From Pseudorhizobium pelagicum (lineage in GTDB: Bacteria > Pseudomonadota > Alphaproteobacteria > Rhizobiales > Rhizobiaceae), in NCBI GenBank assembly GCA_000722615.1, contig JOKI01000019.1, forward strand, positions 53,985 through 117,984: a DNA stretch of 64,000 bases, read 5' to 3'. Shown here one piece after another: positions 47,970 through 57,865 of the stretch. Each line of letters starts with the position of its first letter. Within the stretch, counting starts at the first letter, position 1. The translations under genes were made by a program, and so were the position numbers. The notes under the pieces were generated by a model. That model was not told where the DNA came from. It searched no databases and saw only the letters and a list, made by a program, of their open reading frames with translations.

Positions 47970-48152
47970 ATGGCTGAGGAACGCTTTCCGGCGGGGAACC
48001 GCGAGAATACCGATGCCGTCCCGCCCGGCACCCCCAATGCCGGGGAAAACATCTGTCGCCGCTGCGGCGGGACGGGTGAGATCGACGGAACGGATTGCCC
48101 GGATTGCAGCGGCACGGGAAAGGTCCTGACGCCCGTCGGCGGCGCCGGTTGA
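47970..48152 (+). CDS. Small CxxCxGxG zinc-finger-like protein
   Basis: This 60-aa protein contains two CxxCxGxG-like units, CRRCGGTGE and CPDCSGTGK, which is the zinc-binding pattern of the DnaJ cysteine-rich domain, without a J domain. An AGAAGGAGG ribosome site precedes the ATG by 5-6 nt. It follows catalase after its terminator, so it may share a stress context. It could be a small zinc-binding stress protein; the function is unknown. Confidence 0.8.
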   Translation: MAEERFPAGNRENTDAVPPGTPNAGENICRRCGGTGEIDGTDCPDCSGTGKVLTPVGGAG

Positions 48153-48212
48153 CAAACCATCTGCCATCGCACCGCCGCGCGTGATAGGACGCGCGCGACG
48201 AGAGGCGAGTGC

Positions 48213-49424
48213 ATGCGCGGGAAGAATGTTGCAATCATTGGCGGCGGGCCTGCCGGCCTGATGGCCGCCGAGGTGCTTGGCGCCGCCGGCTGCGCCGTGA
48301 CGGTCTACGAGGCGATGCCGACGCTCGGCCGCAAGTTCCTGCTCGCCGGCAAGTCTGGTCTCAACATCACCCATTCGGAGGATTTCGATATCTTCCGCAC
48401 CCGCTTCCTTGCCGCGTCCGAAAGGCTGGGGCCGGCGCTTGACGCCTTCACGCCGGACGACATCCGCGCATGGACCGCAGAACTCGGGACAGAAACCTTC
48501 GTGGGCTCCTCCGGCCGCGTCTTTCCGACAGCCATGAAGGCTTCGCCGCTGTTGCGCGCCTGGCTTGCCCGGCTGGAAGCCATGGGAGTCCGGCTCCTGA
48601 AACGCCACCGCTGGATGGGCTTCGAGGGTGACGGCCTTAACCTCGAGACGCCGGAGGGCCGAATCGTCATCCGTCCGGATGCGACGCTGCTGGCGCTGGG
48701 CGGCGCCAGCTGGCCGCGGCTCGGCTCCGACGCCGCCTGGGTGCCGTGGCTCCACGACAAGGGAGTCGAGATCAACCCGTTCAAGCCCTCCAACTGCGGC
48801 TTCGACGTCGCCTGGAGCGACAGCTTTCGCGAGCGCTTTGCGGGCGCCCCGCTGAAATCGGTCGTCACCCGTTCGCCGGCCGGCACCTTCCAGGGTGAGT
48901 TCGTCATCTCGCGGCATGGGATCGAGGGAAGCCTCGTCTATGCCCATTCGGCGGCGCTGCGGGACCAGATCGACAACGACGGGCAGGCCGTGCTTTCGGT
49001 GGACCTCACGCCCGGCCGCAGCGAGGAGCGGCTTGTGCTGGACCTCGCCCGCCAGGGCGGCAAGACCAGCTTCTCCAATCGGCTGCGCAAGGGGGCCGGG
49101 CTTGAGGGCGTGAAGGCGGCACTGCTGCGGGAACTGCTGCCGGAATCCCCGCGCGCGACGGCGGAGACGCTGGCGAAGGCGATCAAGTCCCTGCCGATCC
49201 CGCTCCTGCGACCGCGGCCGATCGCGGAGGCGATCTCGTCCGCGGGCGGCATTGCGTGGCCGGAGATCGACGCGCGGTTCATGATGGCGCGCATGCCCGG
49301 CCTATTCGTCGCCGGCGAGATGATCGACTGGGAGGCGCCGACCGGCGGCTATCTGCTCACCGCCTGCCTCGCATCCGGACGGGCGGCGGGCCAGGGCATG
49401 ATCGAATGGCTTTCCGGCCTCTGA
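48213..49424 (+). CDS. NAD(P)/FAD-dependent oxidoreductase (HI0933/BaiN-like)
   Basis: This 403-aa flavoprotein belongs to the HI0933/TIGR03862 group. The FAD-binding dinucleotide motif IIGGGPAGLMAAEVL is at residues 7-21, followed by KFLLAGKSGLNITHSE, and the C-terminal FAD motif GLFVAGEMIDWEAPTGGY. The length is normal. Its partner and substrate are unknown; relatives are sometimes linked to reductive biochemistry. Confidence 0.88.
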   Translation: MRGKNVAIIGGGPAGLMAAEVLGAAGCAVTVYEAMPTLGRKFLLAGKSGLNITHSEDFDIFRTRFLAASERLGPALDAFTPDDIRAWTAELGTETFVGSSGRVFPTAMKASPLLRAWLARLEAMGVRLLKRHRWMGFEGDGLNLETPEGRIVIRPDATLLALGGASWPRLGSDAAWVPWLHDKGVEINPFKPSNCGFDVAWSDSFRERFAGAPLKSVVTRSPAGTFQGEFVISRHGIEGSLVYAHSAALRDQIDNDGQAVLSVDLTPGRSEERLVLDLARQGGKTSFSNRLRKGAGLEGVKAALLRELLPESPRATAETLAKAIKSLPIPLLRPRPIAEAISSAGGIAWPEIDARFMMARMPGLFVAGEMIDWEAPTGGYLLTACLASGRAAGQGMIEWLSGL

Positions 49425-49538
49425 CGGCGCGACAAGTCGTCATACCTTGGAATGGCTTCCAATTGGGCCTGATCCGCGCCTAGAGTGGGGCGGGCGGCAT
49501 GCGGATTTCGCACGGCCGGACCGGGGGACCGACAACGC

Positions 49539-50258
49539 ATGACCCTTGCCAGACGACGACACCTCGTCCGCACGAGGCGCACCGTGACGGGGCTTGTCCT
49601 GGTCGCGGCCATTTCCTTCGTGGCCGGCATGACGGACGCGGTGGGATTGCTGCTCTCCGGCGACTTCGTGTCCTTCATGACCGGCAACACGACGCGGGCG
49701 GCGCTTTTCTTTGCGGAAGGCGACTACGGCCACGCGCTGATCCTGTTTCTCGCGCTCTGGGTCTTCGTCATCGGCAATGCGCTGGGCATCATCCTGGCCT
49801 ATACGCTGTCCAGCCGCAGGACATTCGTGGTTCTGACCGGTGTCGCCCTGACCATCGCCCTGGCAGCGCTGGTGCCGGATGAGGGCTATCCCCGCGTGCA
49901 GTTCTACCTCATCATTCTGGCCATGGGGATGATCAACGCCACCGTCGAGCACATCGAGGGTCTGCCGATCGGCCTCACCTATATCACCGGCGCCCTGTCC
50001 CGCTTCGGCCGCGGCATCGGCCGGTGGTTCATGGGCGACCGCAACCCGACCGGCTGGGTGATCCAGACGGTGCCCTGGACCGGCATGGCCTGCGGGGCCG
50101 TAACCGGCGCCTTCCTCACCAATGCGCTCGGCAAGGATGCGCTCTGGGTGGTGGCGCTGTCGATCGTCACCGTCGCGATTGCCACGGTCTTCCTGCCGCG
50201 CCCCCTGCATCTGCATTTCCAGCAGCGGATCGATACCGGCGCGCCCCGGCGGCGTTGA
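49539..50258 (+). CDS. YoaK/DUF1275 family membrane protein
   Basis: This 239-aa membrane protein has about six helices and the DUF1275 signature SFVAGMTDAVGLL followed by FVSFMTGNTTR near the first loop. The start at 49539 is preferred; the earlier in-frame ATG lacks a site. It is 114 nt after the flavoprotein gene and 33 nt before the YdcF gene. Its function is not known. Confidence 0.85.
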   Translation: MTLARRRHLVRTRRTVTGLVLVAAISFVAGMTDAVGLLLSGDFVSFMTGNTTRAALFFAEGDYGHALILFLALWVFVIGNALGIILAYTLSSRRTFVVLTGVALTIALAALVPDEGYPRVQFYLIILAMGMINATVEHIEGLPIGLTYITGALSRFGRGIGRWFMGDRNPTGWVIQTVPWTGMACGAVTGAFLTNALGKDALWVVALSIVTVAIATVFLPRPLHLHFQQRIDTGAPRRR

Positions 50259-50291
50259 CAGGCGCCGCCGATTGTTGCGACAGGTTGCGGC

Positions 50292-51083
50292 ATGTTCCTT
50301 GTTTCAAAGATCTTCTGGCTGGCGGTGCAGCCGCTCTCGCTCGCCTTCCTGCTCTCTGCCCTCGGAGCGCTCGTCGCCTTCGCCGGCTGGCGCCGAATCG
50401 GCGCGACTCTGTCCGGTCTCGCGGCGGCTCTGCTCTTCGTCGTCCTCTACACGACGGCGGGCGGCGTGGCCCTGCAGGTGCTCGAAGCCCGGTTCGCCAG
50501 GCCTGCCGAGGAGCCTGCCCGGATCTCCTGCATCATCGTGCTCGGCGGCGCGCTGGAGAACGAGGTGACGACGAGCCGCGGCGGCATCGAGCTCAACCAG
50601 GCGGGCGAGCGGTTTCTGGAAACGCTGCGCCTGGCGATCCGGCATCCGGATGCCCGCATCGTCGTCTCCGGCGGCGACGGCTCTATGACCGGCGACTACG
50701 AGGGCGAGGCGGCAGCGTCGGAACGGCTGTTCACTGCCTTCGGGGTCTCGCCGGAGCGCCTGGTGAAGGAGAACGCCTCGCGCACGACCTATGAAAACTC
50801 GCTCCAGACGAAGGATGTGCTGGCGCGCGAAGGCCTCACCGACTGCGTTCTCGTCACCTCCGCCTTTCACATGCCGCGTTCGATGGCGCTGTTTCGCAAG
50901 GCCGGCATCCCGGTCACCCCCTGGCCGGTGGATTACCGGACGAGCGGGATCCTCAGGCTCGGTGTCGACTTCAGCCAGCCGACGTCCAACGCACAGATCA
51001 CCTCGACGGCGGTGCGCGAATGGATCGGCCTCGTCGCCTATTATCTCACCGGCCGGATCGACGCCGTCTTCCCGGCCGAGTAA
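50292..51083 (+). CDS. YdcF family (DUF218) protein
   Basis: This 263-aa protein has two N-terminal helices (about 8-60), then a DUF218 domain with CIIVLGGALENE, IVVSGGDGS and the TYENSLQTKDVL acidic stretch. YdcF-like proteins are linked to envelope and peptidoglycan functions (the SanA/ElyC group). It overlaps no gene and ends 3 nt before the convergent small periplasmic protein gene. Confidence 0.88.
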   Translation: MFLVSKIFWLAVQPLSLAFLLSALGALVAFAGWRRIGATLSGLAAALLFVVLYTTAGGVALQVLEARFARPAEEPARISCIIVLGGALENEVTTSRGGIELNQAGERFLETLRLAIRHPDARIVVSGGDGSMTGDYEGEAAASERLFTAFGVSPERLVKENASRTTYENSLQTKDVLAREGLTDCVLVTSAFHMPRSMALFRKAGIPVTPWPVDYRTSGILRLGVDFSQPTSNAQITSTAVREWIGLVAYYLTGRIDAVFPAE

Positions 51084-51085
51084 CG

Positions 51086-51559
51086 TTACTTCGAGGAGAT
51101 GGTGACGAAACGGCCGCCGCGCACGCGCACCGTCGTCTCGCAGGGCTTCTCGTCGGTCCGCTCACAGAAGCGCGGGTGCATCTTCAGCACGAAGACCATG
51201 TTGCCGAAGCGCTTGATGAAGTCGTAGCCGTAGATGCGGGCGGTGGCGATCATGAAGTAGCCGCCCTCCTTGGCCCGCAGATAGAAATTATAGGGGCAGC
51301 CGTCTTCGTTGCAGTCCTTGCCGCGCACGCCGTTGCAGGTGAGCTCGCCATGGTTGGTCAAGGCGTCGACGATGCCGTCATTGTTGATGTCGAGGCGGGT
51401 GAGGAAGCCGCTCCCGAACTGGGCGGTCGCGCATTGTTTGCGGAAATGATCCTTCTCGTAGATCTCCGGATCGTTCAGCAGTTCCTGCTGGGCCGATGCG
51501 GCGGCAGGCAGCAGGGCCAGAATCAGGATTTGGGCGGCGATCATCAGGTATTTTTTCAT
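51086..51559 (-). CDS. Small secreted protein with calcium-loop motif
   Basis: I do not recognise a named family. The 157-aa product has a signal peptide (MKKYLMIAAQILILALLPAAASAQ). The mature part contains a DxNxDG loop (DINNDGIVDAL) like an EF-hand or FG-GAP calcium site, and several Cys pairs (CNGVRGKDC, CETT) that may form disulfides. It reads minus and is convergent with the ydcF gene. Confidence 0.8.
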   Translation of the reverse strand: MKKYLMIAAQILILALLPAAASAQQELLNDPEIYEKDHFRKQCATAQFGSGFLTRLDINNDGIVDALTNHGELTCNGVRGKDCNEDGCPYNFYLRAKEGGYFMIATARIYGYDFIKRFGNMVFVLKMHPRFCERTDEKPCETTVRVRGGRFVTISSK

Positions 51560-51682
51560 GGCGGCAGCTCCTTGACCCTCTTCGCCTCAGTCGACAGCAC
51601 GCGTAAGAAGGCAAATTCTTATCTGCAGGCTAGCATCCCGCACTTGTGCGACGCTGGTGGCCTGAGCCGTTCGGAGGTGGAA

Positions 51683-52321
51683 GTGCTGACTGTCCTCAAC
51701 TACGCAGGCGTCGTCGTGTTTGCGGCAACCGGCGCCCTTGCCGCGTCGCGCAAGCAGCTGGACCTGATCGGTTTCCTGTTTCTCGCCGCCATCACCGGTG
51801 TCGGTGGCGGGACGCTGCGGGACCTGTTGCTCGACCAGGTGCCTGTGTTCTGGGTCGTCGAGCCGAATTACATCGTCGCCTGCGTCGCGACCGGCGTGGT
51901 GGTGTTCTTCACCGCGCATCTGATCGAATGGCGATACCGGCTGCTGATCTGGCTCGATGCGATAGGACTTGCCGCCTACTGCGTGATGGGTGCGGCGCTG
52001 GGGCTTGCCGCCACCGGATCGCCGACAATTGCCATGGTCACGGGAACGCTGACCGCCACCTGCGGCGGGGTGCTGCGCGATCTGCTTGCCGAAGAGCCTT
52101 CCGTCCTGCTGCGGCCAGAGATCTACATCTCGGCGGCACTGGCCGGGGCCGGCGCCTTCACGGCCGCCGATGCGCTCGGCTTTCCGGCGCATGTCAGTTC
52201 GGCTGCAGGCTTTGCGGTGGCGCTTGCCCTGCGCGGCGGTGCGATCCATTACGGATGGACGATCCCGCGCTACCGGCCGCGGCCCGGTCGGGATCCCGAC
52301 GATGCCTTGAAGAAACGGTGA
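51683..52321 (+). CDS. Trimeric intracellular cation channel family protein (UPF0126)
   Basis: This 212-aa membrane protein has about seven helices and the repeated Gly-rich motif GVGGGTLRDLLL and TCGGVLRDLL of UPF0126. The GTG start at 51683 follows GGAGG by 5 nt; a longer frame upstream would include non-conserved residues. Prokaryotic members form potassium-permeable trimers. It is convergent with irr (8 nt). Confidence 0.88.
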   Translation: MLTVLNYAGVVVFAATGALAASRKQLDLIGFLFLAAITGVGGGTLRDLLLDQVPVFWVVEPNYIVACVATGVVVFFTAHLIEWRYRLLIWLDAIGLAAYCVMGAALGLAATGSPTIAMVTGTLTATCGGVLRDLLAEEPSVLLRPEIYISAALAGAGAFTAADALGFPAHVSSAAGFAVALALRGGAIHYGWTIPRYRPRPGRDPDDALKKR

Positions 52322-52329
52322 AGGCCGCT

Positions 52330-52746
52330 TCAGGCCTTCTTTTCGCGCAGCCGGATCACGACGTCCACATGAGCAATTTCCATGCCCTGCGGCGCTTCCG
52401 GCAGATTGCCGATCTCGATGTTGTTGATCGGGATGTCGAGCACCTCGTTGCGGCCCTCGACGAAGAAGTGGTGATGGTCGGACACATTGGTGTCGAAATA
52501 GGTGCGCGCGCCCTCCACGGCGAGAACGCGGATCAGACCGGCCTCGGTGAACTGGTGCAGCGTGTTGTAGACGGTGGCAAGCGATACGGGAACATCGGCA
52601 TCGATGGCCTCGTCGTGCAGCTCCTCCACAGTCAGATGGCGGTCGCCCTTGGCGAAGAGGAGATCGGCAAGCGCCACGCGCTGGCGGGTCGGCCGCAAGC
52701 CGCAGTCGCGCAATCTCGTCTCAATGCTGATCATGGCGTCTGCCAT
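52330..52746 (-). CDS. irr: Iron response regulator Irr
   Basis: Irr is a Fur-family repressor that senses heme and controls iron genes in rhizobia. The 138-aa product starts at MADAMISIETRL; the open frame upstream (85 codons) is not conserved. It has the DNA-binding GLRPTRQRVALADLLFAKGDR and the DHHHF motif of Irr. No N-terminal GCPWHD heme motif is present, which is the usual state in Rhizobiaceae (unlike Bradyrhizobium). It diverges from fabA with 281 nt between. Confidence 0.93.
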   Translation of the reverse strand: MADAMISIETRLRDCGLRPTRQRVALADLLFAKGDRHLTVEELHDEAIDADVPVSLATVYNTLHQFTEAGLIRVLAVEGARTYFDTNVSDHHHFFVEGRNEVLDIPINNIEIGNLPEAPQGMEIAHVDVVIRLREKKA

Positions 52747-53027
52747 CTTGCCGTTATGCCCCACGTCTGTCCGCAATACGCTATCTTGACTTGCGGATAT
52801 AACTTTTGCGGCCGCAGCTTTCAATAGCCTGCAAGGGCAGCAAAAAATGGATAATTGACGCGGGGCCTCTGGTTTGGCCTGCAGGCTTCCTATATGCGAA
52901 CGAAAGATTGCGGCCTTCCGCCCTCGCATCCACGCGAGAACCTGGGCCGAGAAATGATCGTTGTGCTTCAATTTCTGCCGATTTTGCAATAAAGGTCGCA
53001 CATCGGCATGAGGGGGACCTGATTTAC

Positions 53028-53543
53028 ATGACAGAAAGACAGTCGAGCTTCAGCTACGAAGAGATCCTTGCCTGCGGACGCGGCGAGCTGTTCGGTCAAG
53101 GCAATGCGCAGCTTCCGCTGCCGCCGATGCTGATGGTCCACCGCATCACCGATATCTCCGAGACCGGTGGTGCCTTCGACAAGGGTTATATCCGTGCCGA
53201 ATACGACGTTCGTCCCGACGACTGGTATTTCCCCTGCCACTTCCAGGGCAATCCGATCATGCCCGGCTGCCTCGGCCTCGACGGCATGTGGCAGCTGACC
53301 GGCTTCTTCCTCGGCTGGCTCGGCGAGCCGGGCCGCGGCATGGCGCTCTCCACCGGCGAGGTGAAGTTCAAGGGCATGGTTCGCCCTGAGACCAAGCTGC
53401 TGGAATACGGCATCGACTTCAAGCGCGTCATGCGCGGTCGCCTTGTGCTCGGCACTGCGGACGGCTGGCTGAAGGCGGACGGCGAAACCATCTATCAAGC
53501 ATCCGACCTGCGCGTCGGTCTGTCAAAAGACAAAGACGCCTGA
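53028..53543 (+). CDS. fabA: 3-hydroxydecanoyl-[ACP] dehydratase FabA
   Basis: FabA introduces the double bond for unsaturated fatty acids. The 171-aa product has the active-site His71 ([15 protein letters not shown]) and Asp85 ([10 protein letters not shown]). The start at MTERQSS follows AGGGGGA; the longer upstream frame is not used. It heads the fabA-fabB-fabI group: 44 nt to fabB and 6 nt from fabB to fabI. Confidence 0.96.
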   Translation: MTERQSSFSYEEILACGRGELFGQGNAQLPLPPMLMVHRITDISETGGAFDKGYIRAEYDVRPDDWYFPCHFQGNPIMPGCLGLDGMWQLTGFFLGWLGEPGRGMALSTGEVKFKGMVRPETKLLEYGIDFKRVMRGRLVLGTADGWLKADGETIYQASDLRVGLSKDKDA

Positions 53544-53587
53544 GCGTCCCTGCGCCATGGTTCTAGCAAGCAGAAAAGGTCCATAAG

Positions 53588-54811
53588 ATGAGACGGGTTG
53601 TAGTCACGGGTCTTGGCATCGTGTCCTCCATTGGTAACGACGCCTCCGAAGTCACCGAATCTCTTCGCCAGGCAAAGTCCGGCATCTCCTTTGCTCCTGA
53701 TTTCGCCGAGCACGGATTCCGCTGCCAGGTCTGGGGCAAGCCCGACCTCGACCCGACGGATCTCGTCGATCGCCGCGCCATGCGCTTCCTGAGCCAAGGC
53801 GGAGCCTGGAACCACGTCGCCATGAAGCAGGCGCTGGCGGATTCGGGCTTGGAGGAGAAGGACTACAGCGAGAACGAGCGCACCGGCATCATCATGGGCT
53901 CGGGCGGCCCCTCGACCCGCACCCTGATCGAAGCCGCCGACATCACCATCAAGAACGGCAGCCCGAAGCGTATCGGCCCGTTTGCGGTGCCCAAGGCCAT
54001 GTCCTCGACCGCCTCGGCGACGCTGGCCACCTGGTTCAAGATCCACGGCGTCAACTACTCGATTTCCTCGGCCTGCTCGACGTCCGCGCATTGCATCGGC
54101 AATGCCGCCGAGATGATCCAGTGGGGCAAGCAGGACGTGATGTTTGCCGGCGGCCACGAGGATCTCGACTGGACGATGTCGAACCTGTTCGACGCCATGG
54201 GCGCCATGTCCTCGAAGTACAACGACACGCCCGCGACTGCATCGCGCGCCTATGACGTCTCGCGCGACGGTTTCGTCATCGCCGGCGGCGCCGGTGTGCT
54301 CGTGCTTGAGGAACTGGAACACGCGAAGGCCCGCGGCGCCAAGATCTACGCCGAGATCGTCGGCTATGGCGCGACTTCCGACGGCTACGACATGGTGGCT
54401 CCCTCCGGCGAAGGCGCCATCCGCTGCATGCGGCAGGCCCTTGCCACGGTGAAGGGCGATGTCGACTACATCAACACCCACGGCACCTCGACGCCGGTCG
54501 GCGACAGCAAGGAGATCGGCGCCATCCGCGAAGTGTTCGGCGACAAGATCCCGCACATCCAGTCGACGAAGTCGCTGACGGGGCATTCGCTTGGCGCCGC
54601 CGGGGTACAGGAATCGATCTACGGCCTCCTGATGATGCAGGAAAAGTTCATCGGCGAAAGCGCGCACATCGAGACGCTGGATCCGGAATTCGAAGGCGTG
54701 CCGATCGTCCGCAAGCGCATCGACGATGCGAAGATCGATACCGTTCTGTCCAATTCCTTCGGGTTCGGTGGCACCAATGCCACGCTCGTCTTCCAGCGCA
54801 TGAACGGATAA
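53588..54811 (+). CDS. fabB: Beta-ketoacyl-ACP synthase I FabB
   Basis: FabB extends acyl chains in fatty acid synthesis and is essential for the unsaturated branch. The 407-aa product has the catalytic Cys163 ([12 protein letters not shown]), the two His motifs [11 protein letters not shown] and [12 protein letters not shown], and the conserved C-terminal FGFGGTNA. It follows fabA after 44 nt and precedes fabI after 6 nt. Confidence 0.96.
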   Translation: MRRVVVTGLGIVSSIGNDASEVTESLRQAKSGISFAPDFAEHGFRCQVWGKPDLDPTDLVDRRAMRFLSQGGAWNHVAMKQALADSGLEEKDYSENERTGIIMGSGGPSTRTLIEAADITIKNGSPKRIGPFAVPKAMSSTASATLATWFKIHGVNYSISSACSTSAHCIGNAAEMIQWGKQDVMFAGGHEDLDWTMSNLFDAMGAMSSKYNDTPATASRAYDVSRDGFVIAGGAGVLVLEELEHAKARGAKIYAEIVGYGATSDGYDMVAPSGEGAIRCMRQALATVKGDVDYINTHGTSTPVGDSKEIGAIREVFGDKIPHIQSTKSLTGHSLGAAGVQESIYGLLMMQEKFIGESAHIETLDPEFEGVPIVRKRIDDAKIDTVLSNSFGFGGTNATLVFQRMNG

Positions 54812-54817
54812 GATCTG

Positions 54818-55624
54818 ATGACGGGTATCATGCAGGGGAAGCGCGGCCTGATCATGGGGGTCGCCAACAATCACTCCATCGCCTGGGGGATCTCCAAGGC
54901 ACTCGCCGCGCAGGGAGCCGAACTGGCGTTCACCTACCAGGGCGAGGCCCTGGGCAAGCGGGTCAAGCCGCTCGCCGCAGAGCTTCAGTCGGATTTCCTG
55001 CTGCCCTGCGACGTGGAAGACCTGGCAACCGTCGACGCCGCATTCGAGGCCATCGGGGAGCGCTGGGGCAAGCTCGACTTCATCGTCCATGCCATCGGAT
55101 TTTCCGACAAGAACGAACTGAAGGGACTCTACGCCGACACCACGCGGGAGAATTTCTCGCGAACGATGGTCATTTCGTGCTTCTCGTTCACCGAGATCGC
55201 CAGGCGCGCCGCCGGACTGATGACCGATGGCGGGGCGATGCTGACGCTGACCTATGGCGGCTCCACGCGGGTGATCCCGAACTACAACGTCATGGGCGTT
55301 GCCAAGGCCGCACTGGAATCTTCCGTGCGCTACCTGGCGGCCGACTACGGACCACAGGACATCCGCGTCAACGCCATCTCCGCAGGCCCGGTCCGTACGC
55401 TTGCCGGTGCCGGCATTGCCGATGCCCGCGCCATCTACTCGTGGAACCAGAAGAACGCACCGCTGCGCCGCACGGCGACGATCGAGGACATCGGCGGATC
55501 GGCGCTCTACCTGCTCTCCGACCTGTCCCGCGGCGTCACCGGCGAAATCCACTATGTGGACGCCGGCTACAACATCACGTCGCTGCCGACCCTCGAGCGC
55601 CTGCGCAAGGCCGACGTCGAGTAA
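54818..55624 (+). CDS. fabI: Enoyl-[ACP] reductase FabI
   Basis: FabI is the NADH-dependent enoyl reductase of fatty acid synthesis and the usual triclosan target. The 268-aa product has the GVANNHSIAWGISKALA cofactor motif and LTLTYGGSTRVIPNYNVMGVAKAALE with the catalytic Tyr/Lys. It lies 6 nt after fabB. It is convergent with the EEP protein gene (9 nt). Confidence 0.95.
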   Translation: MTGIMQGKRGLIMGVANNHSIAWGISKALAAQGAELAFTYQGEALGKRVKPLAAELQSDFLLPCDVEDLATVDAAFEAIGERWGKLDFIVHAIGFSDKNELKGLYADTTRENFSRTMVISCFSFTEIARRAAGLMTDGGAMLTLTYGGSTRVIPNYNVMGVAKAALESSVRYLAADYGPQDIRVNAISAGPVRTLAGAGIADARAIYSWNQKNAPLRRTATIEDIGGSALYLLSDLSRGVTGEIHYVDAGYNITSLPTLERLRKADVE

Positions 55625-55633
55625 CGACGGCGG

Positions 55634-56692
55634 TCAGTTCGGTGCGTTTTCGACGATCGCCTCGGCCTCGGCCTTGATCGGCTTGTACTTGAAGGTGGCA
55701 CAGACGATCCCGTGATCGTTCGTGCCGCTTTCCTTGTGGTCGTCGTAGTGCAGATGGTCGTTGTTGATCGTCAGTCCGTCGAACATCCAGATCCGGCGCC
55801 GGCTGTTGTCGTAGAATTCCTCGCTGACGAAGATGTGGTCGAGAGACTCCATCGCATCCTGATAGATGTGCGTGTAGTAGATGTCGCGCGTGCTGCGATA
55901 CTCCTGAAGCGTCTGCGCCGTGTAGAGGGCGACATCGCCACCGCCGAGCGAATCGCCCACCAGGAAGCGCGGCTGGCCGGTCAGGATATTGGCCGTATTG
56001 CTGAGCTGCCCATCGTTGACGTCTCCCAACACGATCACGCCGGTTCTGGTCCCCTTCATCTGCTCCGTCAGCATGAAGCGCAGTGCGGCCGCTTCGGCCG
56101 TCCGCCGGATGGTGGAAATTGCCGAACCCAACGCCGTGGCGTGCTTGCTGTAGACCGGATTGTCCTTGAACCAGTCTTCGCGACCGACCTGCGTCGGCGC
56201 CTTCGACTTAAAATGGCAGACATAGACGTGGACATCGCTGTGTTCGTCACGCGGCCGGATCGTCAGATGCAGCACCGGCCGGGAGAAACTGTCGATGCTG
56301 ACGCTGATGGCGGGCGTCTGCGCATCATCGCCGGAGCTCTGCAGCACGAAATCATCGGGGAACTGCACGATCCAGTCGGGTGAGCCCGACATCAGCCCCT
56401 TTCTGACGAGCGCCGCGCAGACAATCCGCCCGCCATCGGCGTCCGGCGGAACGACACGATCATACTCGTCAGAAAGTCCCGACGCCTCGAGGGCGTCCGA
56501 CAACGCCTGCGCGTGCCAGAGCTCCTGGAAGCCGAAGACATCCGCTCGCAGCTGCCGGATCGCCCGCTGCGTCCAGCCGATCTTCAGGTCGTACTGTTCT
56601 TCGGTCCAGCCTTTGCCCGTATAGATGGGCAGGCCGGGCTGGTTGAGATTGTAGAGATTGAACGTTGCGATGCGAAGCTGCTTCAACCGCAT
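55634..56692 (-). CDS. Endonuclease/exonuclease/phosphatase family protein
   Basis: This 352-aa protein has the EEP fold: RIATFNLYNLN (Asn) at the start, FGFQELW (Glu) at about 55, GDVNDGQ (Asp/Asn) later, and SLDHIFVS plus TNDHGIVCATF (Asp/His) near the C-terminus. No signal peptide is seen, so it is probably cytoplasmic. The substrate, nucleic acid or phosphoester, cannot be told. Confidence 0.85.
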   Translation of the reverse strand: MRLKQLRIATFNLYNLNQPGLPIYTGKGWTEEQYDLKIGWTQRAIRQLRADVFGFQELWHAQALSDALEASGLSDEYDRVVPPDADGGRIVCAALVRKGLMSGSPDWIVQFPDDFVLQSSGDDAQTPAISVSIDSFSRPVLHLTIRPRDEHSDVHVYVCHFKSKAPTQVGREDWFKDNPVYSKHATALGSAISTIRRTAEAAALRFMLTEQMKGTRTGVIVLGDVNDGQLSNTANILTGQPRFLVGDSLGGGDVALYTAQTLQEYRSTRDIYYTHIYQDAMESLDHIFVSEEFYDNSRRRIWMFDGLTINNDHLHYDDHKESGTNDHGIVCATFKYKPIKAEAEAIVENAPN

Positions 56693-56779
56693 GGGTTTAC
56701 CCTCCAGTCACCCTCTTCCACTTCTGCGGGAGAATGCTGGCAGAGAACCTCTACACGCGTGTGACAGCTTCCACCGGGT

Positions 56780-57787
56780 CTATTTGCGTGCCTGGAGGAT
56801 CTTGAAGCGGGCGTTGCGGCACAGCTCGCCGCTCTCCTTGAACACCTCGGCCATGACCGGCTCGTAGGGCAGGCCGCGGTTGGCGACGAGCATCAACCGG
56901 CCGCCGCTCCGCAAGGCGCCGGCTGCTGCCCGGATCATCGCCTTGCCCAGCTCGGGATCGGCCGCCTGTGCCTCGTGGAACGGCGGGTTCATGATCACCA
57001 GGTCGTATTTCTCCTTGGGCGGCTCGCTGCTGAGGTCCTGCCAGAAGAAGCGGGCCTGCAGCTCGGGGCAGTTGCGGGCCATGTTCGTCTTGGCAAACTC
57101 CAGCGCCCGGTAATCGGCCTCGAAGAGATCGATACGGTTCACGCGCGGCGAGACCTTGGCCAAGGCCACCGACAGGTAACCCCAGCCGGCGCCGAAATCG
57201 GCGGCATTGCCATCGAAATCGGTCGGCAGACGGCTCACCAGAAGCTCGGAGCCCGGATCGATCCGGTCGTGCGAGAACATGCCCGGCGCCGCCTCGAAGC
57301 GGCCTTCGATCTGGACCGTCGGCTTCGTCAACGCAGTAATCGTCGCTTCTACATGCTTGGGCCGCGCAAACCAGATCGCGACGCCGTGATACTTCGGCGT
57401 GTAGTCGAGATCGATCTCCAGCTTCAGAAGCGTCGTGCGCAGTGTCTGGATGCCGTCTTCCTTGCCGCCGGCGATGACGATCATGCCGCCTTCGGTGACG
57501 CGCTGCAGAGCCTCGGCAACGCGTGCCTCGTTCTCGCCGCGATGCTTGCCGCACAGCACCAGCGCCATGTCGTAGCCCTCGCCTTCGGCGAGCGGCACCG
57601 CGCCGTCGCCAAGGGTCCTGAACAGCGGCCGGAAGGGCTGGACGGCGGAGATGGTTCCGGAGAAGCCCTCCGGCAGCGGATGGCCGCCCTCGGCGCCGAG
57701 GAACAACACGCGGTCGCCCTCGGCCGGCACCGGCACGGCGCCGGTGGCGAAGGGATGGAACAGGGTCTTCAGTGCGTCACGGCTCAT
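56780..57787 (-). CDS. rsmC: 16S rRNA (guanine(1207)-N2)-methyltransferase RsmC-like
   Basis: This 335-aa protein has an N-terminal degenerate methyltransferase-like half and a C-terminal catalytic half with SAM motif ADFGAGWGYLSVAL and the NPPF motif (VIMNPPFHE) of N2-guanine methyltransferases. That two-domain plan is RsmC. It sits 78 nt downstream of pnp on the same strand, so it may be transcribed with the pnp group. Confidence 0.87.
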   Translation of the reverse strand: MSRDALKTLFHPFATGAVPVPAEGDRVLFLGAEGGHPLPEGFSGTISAVQPFRPLFRTLGDGAVPLAEGEGYDMALVLCGKHRGENEARVAEALQRVTEGGMIVIAGGKEDGIQTLRTTLLKLEIDLDYTPKYHGVAIWFARPKHVEATITALTKPTVQIEGRFEAAPGMFSHDRIDPGSELLVSRLPTDFDGNAADFGAGWGYLSVALAKVSPRVNRIDLFEADYRALEFAKTNMARNCPELQARFFWQDLSSEPPKEKYDLVIMNPPFHEAQAADPELGKAMIRAAAGALRSGGRLMLVANRGLPYEPVMAEVFKESGELCRNARFKILQARK

Positions 57788-57865
57788 CGCGGCTGGCTTT
57801 CCATGGATAGATACAGAAAAGGCGCGGAAATTCTCCCGCGCCTCCAGGATCGGATACGAGGCGCC

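Noticed and set aside
52747-53027. Promoter pair between irr and fabA
   Set aside because: TTGAC-like words occur but none had a correctly spaced -10, so no promoter is listed.
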